Origin: Jaltomata sinuosa
Taxonomy: Eukaryota > Streptophyta > Magnoliopsida > Solanales > Solanaceae
Assembly (NCBI GenBank): GCA_003996215.1
Contig: QJPP01003463.1
Coordinates: 1 to 64,000 of the forward strand
Reading direction: 5' to 3'
Length of the DNA stretch: 64,000 nt
Part shown: positions 58,274-64,000 of the stretch, one piece after another
Numbering within the stretch: position 1 is the stretch's first letter
How the letters are laid out: every line of letters starts with the position of its first letter
Position numbers and translations under genes: made by a program
Notes under the pieces: generated by a model
Database searches by the model: none
What the model saw: only the letters and a program-made list of their open reading frames with translations
What the model was told of the DNA's origin: nothing

Positions 58274-58454
58274 ACTCATTCCTAGAAAATAAAAAGTGTT
58301 TTAATAGTTTCTTGGTTATGTAAAACTCTTTTTATTTAAATAAGGATAAAATTGAAAGAATATTATTAATGTTTTTTTTATTATATAAAATATCACTTAT
58401 TCAGGAATAAAATGAAAAGACTAAAATATCACTTATTTAGGAATGGAGGAAGTA
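58274..58454. mobile_element. Stowaway-like MITE, decayed
   Basis: Left TACTCATTCCTAGAAAATAA and right TTATTTAGGAATGGAGGAAGTA are imperfect inverted ends of the CTCCCTCCRTTCC type with TA at both borders. About 181 bp, AT-rich, no coding content. Confidence 0.5.
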
Positions 58455-58599
58455 ACCATTAATTGAGTTTTCATCCAAAAAATCAACTATTAAGAAAAAT
58501 TAAAACTACCTATATTAATATGATTTTTAATTTATTAATTTAGTTTTTTGTAATCATACCCTCTTATTTTATACTACTATATAAAAATAAACTATTATG

Positions 58600-58603
<4 letters not shown>

Positions 58604-58642
<39 letters not shown>
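58604..58642. repeat. TA dinucleotide microsatellite
   Basis: About 19 uninterrupted TA units. Confidence 0.95.
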
Positions 58643-58645
<3 letters not shown>

Positions 58646-59065
58646 GTTTGTCACTCATCGAAGACATGACTTATAAGTTATACCCCAAAAACAGCTGGAT
58701 TGTGAAAACATTTCTTCTCTAAGAGTTGCAAGTTGCAACTTTCAAGAAAATGAATTTTAATAAAAGATCATGAGTTAAATGAGATTGCTGTTGAAGATCT
58801 TTTATCTGGCTGTTCTGTTAATCTTATTTCCATTGCTTGCCGTGGAAACCAGGAGTTCTAATTATTTTATAACCTTAAGGAAGAATCAATGATTTAAACA
58901 TATAGAAAGGTATGTTATAGGCTGGAAACCACACCCAAAAATATGTACTTAAATGCATATATAGTGATATACTAGATTTTTTCTTATCAGGTAAGAATTA
59001 TATGAAATTGTACTCCATATAAAATACAGCACACACACACAAATATTAGTTGTATCTAGTACACA

Positions 59066-59312
59066 TACTGTCCCAAAATAGTTGTCAATTTCATTTTTTA
59101 AAAGTAATTTGATTAATTTTCAAAATTAAATTGAATTAAATTAATTTCATAATTTAAAATAAAATTTTAAATAATCAAAAACTATTCAGAAAATATAATT
59201 CTTCTCGTATCAATATAATGAAAAGATACCTCTAAATTAAAATGTTAATCAACGTTCAAGTAGTATTGACTCTCGAAAGCTAAAGGTAACAAAGTATTTG
59301 GCAGAGAGAGTA
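59066..59312. mobile_element. Stowaway-like MITE, decayed
   Basis: Left TACTGTCCCAAAATAGTTGTC is the usual Stowaway end (compare TACTCCCTCCGTCCCAAAAT). The right end AACAAAGTATTTGGCAGAGAG..AGTA is its degraded complement. About 247 bp, AT-rich. Confidence 0.45.
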
Positions 59313-60374
59313 TTTTCCAAATTTTGTGCAATTGTTTACAAGATTGGCTGTAACATCTTGCTAAAGGACTAAGTATTAGGAAGTTTTCTAGTGGTTTAAT
59401 GAGAATTTATTTTTTATCATGTATTTTTTTTATTATGTGTTTTTTCAGTGAGCAGATTCAATAAAAAATGAGTGAGAAAATTATGTTGTATAACAAAAAT
59501 TTCTCATTGTTGCGCAGTAAAAAAATCTCTATTTTTGGTAATTGGTACAGATTGTGTCCTCCAATGCACAGTTGCACATTATCTTCGCTCCCACCCTTGT
59601 AGCGCCCATCTTCACCTCCTATAATATTTATTTAAATTAAATATAAATATTTTTAAAATAGTATTTTTTTATTTATATACCAAACACACACAAAAAAATC
59701 ATTTATTTTTGTAAAAAATATTTTGAAGAAAATATTTCTACCAAACGCACCCTAAATCCTTCCTTCTACTTGGCGAGTGATTTTTTTTTTTTTTATCATA
59801 GTTATTGCATTGACTACGATCAATTATAGAAATTTTTACATGATGTGGCATGTTTAAAGATTTATTAATATAAAAATAACATAACTAGTTACAAAAAAAT
59901 TACTGTACGATCTATAAGTATAAATATTATTTGTAATAGATTTCAATTTACGCATAAAAGTTCTTAATTCTTTACATCATCCGTAACTATAGCATTTGGT
60001 CTTAGCAATATTTCCCCTTCTGCAATTGTCCAAACTGCGTCAAAAAGAATTTTATCATTAAGAACTGAAGTAAATCAATTTACAGGAAGCAGCATCATTT
60101 TCTACTAAAACAAGAGGAAAATAACAATAAATTTGAAAAGGAAAGGAAAAATAAACTACTCTGACAATTTTAATTTATGTAGCGTATTTTTCTTTTATTT
60201 TGTCCCCAAAAAAAATCATACTCCTTATTTATAATTAATTTAATTTAAAGTTTTAATCTTACCCTTAATTAGAGTAATTTAAAGTACAATATGTATGACT
60301 ATTTTAAACTATAAACTTAAAATTATTTTTAAAATAAATTTTGTTATCAACCAAAAGTCGTAGTTTAAATTGAA

Positions 60375-60681
60375 TTCATAATACATAAACATGTCCTTTA
60401 ACTTGGTCTCAGCTGACATTTATATCCTCTAATTTTGGATGTGTACGAGTAGACACTTAAACTATTATAAAGTTGAACAAGTAGACACACATTCTACATG
60501 ACAAATCACACACAATTTGACATATATGATACGTGCATCCCACACTATTTGTCATATAGAACACATGCGTCTACTTGTTCAATTTTATGATAGTTTAAAT
60601 ATTTTAATACATTAAAAATTAAAAAATATAAATGTCAGCCAAAGCCAAGCTAGTTAGAAAACACTATTTATGTATTATACC
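60375..60681. mobile_element. 307-bp MITE, copy 2 of the 57181 family
   Basis: Same length and sequence plan as 57181-57487: CATAATACATAAACATGTCC, TTTAACTTGG, AAAGTTGAACAAGTAGACAC, ending TTTATGTATTATACC. Flanks TAAATTGAA (60366-60374) and TAAATTGAG (60682-60690) match at 8 of 9 bases. More decayed than copy 1. Confidence 0.8.
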
Positions 60682-60690
60682 TAAATTGAG

Positions 60691-61912
60691 ATTGAGGGAA
60701 TAATGAGGGCTTTGATGTAAGGGAATGGACCCATAAAAGGAGGCATTTCCCTAAGTCAATAGCATTAAAAGGTCAAAGAATTGCTGTGAGGAATTGTACG
60801 TTTTGGTTTCTTTTCATATGTAGTTTTCTTTTTGTAGGTTTGTGCAATTAATTTCATTTTTATTTTTGGGTCAAAGTAATTGAATTGTCAAAGGGTTTGA
60901 CTAGTCTTGAGATATAGTGGTATGAGTAATTATCATTCATCACCATCGGATCCCACGCTCTCTGACTCATCCACCCTCTTTAATCCTCACACAGTCACAC
61001 TTCTGCCATTTGTAACTTGTTGACTTTCTGTTTCTCAGACTATTTTCTCATATTCTCCTGACAACTCTGGCTTTGATGTTGAATGCATTTCTTTTTGAAC
61101 ATAGACTTGGATTGTTTGTTTTGTTTTCTTCACTTTAAGAAGTAAGGAGAAAGATCAACTACACACTAGTAGTCCTCAACCAAAAAAAAAAAACAAGAAA
61201 GAAAGGGATAATAGTGGCTAAGAGATTAAATGATTAATCTATGCTTTGGATGATAACATTTTGGTCACTGATTTGTTCTAAGGTAAAGAGGAAAAAAAAG
61301 AACGTGGCCTAGTTCGAAATGCGGTCCATCAAGGGACTTCGCACCATAGAGTAGGGTTATTTTTCAAGTTAGGCTACTTAGTAGATAGCGGCGGATTCAG
61401 AATTTGGAGGTTCGAGTGTCATACTGTTCAAATAGAATAAACGATGGTTTCTTCAATTTTGAGTTATGACTCGAGTTATTTATTTTTTTGATTTTTATGG
61501 ACAAGATCAAATATGCATATTTAGTAATGTGCTTTTTTTTTTTTTTGATATTTTGAGATCAAATATACTTAAGCGGTCCTTTTTTTTTTTGTAGGAATAA
61601 CTTATTCTCTAGAACTTTGAGAGAGAGAAAAATTCACGTCAAAAATTCAAACTTGTATGAATCATCTAATATCGTTGTATTCATATTTTGTTGCATTTAT
61701 GTGTTGTTGCAGATATATAGCTGAGAAAGATTAAGAATTGTAGCTTCAATCCAATCATCTTCACTTAGTGCATATGTCGATGAAAGATCAAAATAACTTT
61801 TAAATTTAAAAAATTCTAACATAATAATATTTATCATTTTAAAAACTTAAATAACTTTTTTTGTAAAAAATTACAATTTAAATATATTTTTATTAATATT
61901 TATGTGACATTT
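60691..61912. other. AT-rich intergenic stretch, no gene seen
   Basis: No supported frame. Several homopolymer T runs (61540-61555, 61580-61592). 60950-61060 is relatively GC-richer with TTGAC motifs and a pyrimidine-rich run, but no coding sequence follows. About 61390-61420 (GCGGCGGATTCAGAATTTGG, AGGTTCGAG) resembles dispersed Solanaceae repeat text I cannot name. Confidence 0.45.
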
Positions 61913-64000
61913 TGTCACGACCCAACCCGCCGTGACTGGCACCCACCCAAAAAACCCAGATAAGCGAACCAATATCGACCCAACACTTAGCAATTCTAAC
62001 AGCTCAAAACCAGTTTGCAATAAATTAAACTATCATTCACAACCTCAAAACACTAACATAATAAGAATCTGCGGAAGACCTCCCTAGAACCTGAAAGTCA
62101 CCATACCAAAACATCTACCAGAAGTCTAGAACGGGGATGCAACCCAAAAGAAGACAAGACTTTAAGCCAAAAACAAGTGGGCTATAACTAGACATGGACG
62201 AAGACAAGGTAGCCCGAAAGAACAGCTCACCCTCGAATTCTGAATTCGCCGAAACTACAAGTGAGGTAGCGTGTCAGCCGTCAGAAGATGTCCTATACTC
62301 ACAAAAAGAAAAGCAAGTACAAAATCAGTACACAACCACCGTGTACGGGTAGGATCATCGACCAGCTCCAATAAACAAGATATGAACAGTAAACCAAAGT
62401 TGAGTAAAGCGAAGTAAACACGTAATACAAATCAATAGTATAACTAGATTACTACTCTCTTCCTTAACTTATCAACCACATATAACTAATTAACAACCAC
62501 TGACAATACCCAATGACATTAAATATATATCCTTTTCATATAATTCGGACCACCAAAGATCCCTAGGATTCCACCTATGTGTTCAACATGCAATCCCGGT
62601 CTATACTAAGACCAACATCACATTTAAATATAATCATCCGGCTTCTCATGGACCATATGCAAATAATCACAATTCGAGAATACAACCCAGTCCATTCATG
62701 AAACCATCGAAAGAATACAATCAATGCAAGTAAACCAAATCCGAACAAGGCATGGTACCTGAGCCAACCATTTGTAAAACCTATACCAGGCGTGGTACTC
62801 GAGCCAACCAATAAATATCCTGTACCAGGCATGGTACCCGAGCCAACCAATAAGTAACCTGTACCATACATGGTACCCGAGCCAACCGAATGTCACATAC
62901 AATCCAATAAGTCAATAAAATAATGTACAACATCACACTTGTAAATCAACAAGCAATCAAACCCAGTTCATTTCACACCATTGACACATGATAGCTAGAT
63001 ATTCATAATTTCATTCCCTAAGCATGCAAACTCACACAAAACTAAGCGATAGTACATGAACACATATTGCATATTGGAAAAACAGTAACCATCACCTATC
63101 TCAAAATACACAAAAGCTCTACTGGACTGGAGTGTTCCCGTATTTTGAAGCCTTTGCTTCTTTTGGGTCTAAATATGATTACAAGATACTATAATCAATC
63201 CACATGGCCTAATAGTTACTCAAATTATACAAAATATCAATCCCCACGCCAAACTATAATAGTTACTCGAACTATACAAAATCTCAATCCCTAACCACTG
63301 TGTACTGATAGGATCATCGACCAGCTCCAATAAATAAGATATGAACAGTAAACCAAAGTTGAGTAAAGAAAAGTAAACACGTAATACAAATCAATAGTAT
63401 AACTAGACTACCAGTCTCTTCCTTAACTTATCAACCACATGTAACCAATTAACAACCACTGACAATACCCAATGACATTAAACATATATCCTTTTCAGAT
63501 AATTTGGACCACCAAGGATCCCTAGGATACCACCTATGTGTTCAACATGCAATCCCGATATATACTAAGATCAATCTCACATTTAAATATAATCATCTGG
63601 ATTCTCATGGATCATATACAAATAATCACAATTCAAGAATACAACCCGGTCCATTCATGAAACCATCGAAAGAATACAATCAATGCAAGTAAACCAAACC
63701 CATACAAGGCGTAGTACCTGAGCTAATCATTTGTAAAACCTATACCAGGCGTGGTACTCGAGCAAACCAATAAATATTCTATACCAGGCATGGTACCCGA
63801 GCCAACCAATAAGTAACCTGTACCAGGCGTGGTACCCGAGCCAACCGAATGTCACACACAATCCAATAAGTAAATAAAATAATGAACAACATCACACTTG
63901 TAAATCAACAAGCAATCAAACCCAGTTCATTTCACACCATTGAAACATGATAGCTAGATATTTATAATTTCATTCCCTAAGCATGCAAACTCACATAATA
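61913..64000 (-). mobile_element. LTR of the K/solo-LTR superfamily, minus orientation, runs off the window
   Basis: Starts TGTCACGACCCAACCCGCCG, the reverse complement of an LTR end like CGGTATGTTGGGTCGTGATA at 19286-19305. It carries the same ~40-bp tandem units as the solo LTR, inverted (62745-62888). Because the other end is outside the window, I cannot tell a solo LTR from a full element. Confidence 0.7.
62334..64000. repeat. Direct tandem duplication, period 959 bp
   Basis: Copy 1 is 62334-63292; copy 2 starts at 63293 and is cut by the window end. The offset is 959 at AGGATCATCGACCAGCTCCA (62351/63310) and still 959 at GTAAATCAACAAGCAATCAA (62941/63900), so there is no net indel between copies and only scattered substitutions. 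Both copies contain the 40-bp sub-repeat array (62745-62888; 63707-63848). Confidence 0.9.

Noticed and set aside
61390..61420. GCGGCGGATTCAGAATTTGG block as a known repeat
   Set aside because: Looks familiar from Solanaceae intergenic DNA, but I could not define ends, length or family.

Overview
This is plant nuclear DNA. There are no rRNA, tRNA, organellar or bacterial-type genes. About 80% of the window is nested, decayed LTR retrotransposons, and the rest is AT-rich sequence carrying small foldback elements (MITEs). LTR families starting TGTAACACCC or TGTAACRACC with tRNA-Met primer sites, Athila-type elements with tRNA-Asp-like primer sites, and recurrent CCGTGG/CCACGG palindromes in the LTRs look Solanaceae-like. 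That family call is from memory and was not tested. I found no intact host gene.

Layout. 1-769: AT-rich flank with a perfect 20-bp palindrome around a G-box. 770-3912: a truncated plus-strand gypsy LTR. 3913-12804: Athila-type remnant A (minus strand: protease end, gag, primer site, 5' LTR). Its 5' LTR is split by element K (6419-11508), a gag/pol-less LTR element carrying an antisense, frameshifted gene. 12805-13612: LTR scrap and a TA microsatellite. 13613 to about 52710: one plus-strand host element H, opened three times. Insertion 1 is a solo LTR at 16737-19305 (target duplication GCTTT). Insertion 2 is the very large minus-strand Athila-type element C at 19446-43888 (target duplication GCCCA/ACCCA). 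C itself contains a second solo LTR (19556-21841, TAAGT) and a chromovirus T1 (24957-32723). Insertion 3 is a non-autonomous chromovirus-like element T2 at 44940-51918 (TGTTT). About 52711-61912: AT-rich DNA with at least five probable MITEs, three of them with 9-bp duplications or near-duplications. 61913-64000: the start of another LTR (minus strand) with an internal 959-bp tandem duplication, running off the window.

How the pieces work together. In C the minus-strand order is 5' LTR, primer site, gag, protease, reverse transcriptase, RNase H, integrase, a short conserved repeat, an extra gene, 3' UTR, 3' LTR. T1 keeps protease, reverse transcriptase, RNase H and integrase, but both of its LTR/internal junctions are deleted. 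Every coding region seen has stops, frameshifts or lost catalytic residues, so nothing here looks able to move by itself. The most unusual point is that two unrelated elements (K and C) carry an extra gene of the same putative plant-transposon-protein type. In K it is antisense; in C it is sense and downstream of integrase. Nearly all boundary calls rest on TG...CA ends, primer sites and target duplications read by eye. Lineage names come from remembered family motifs.
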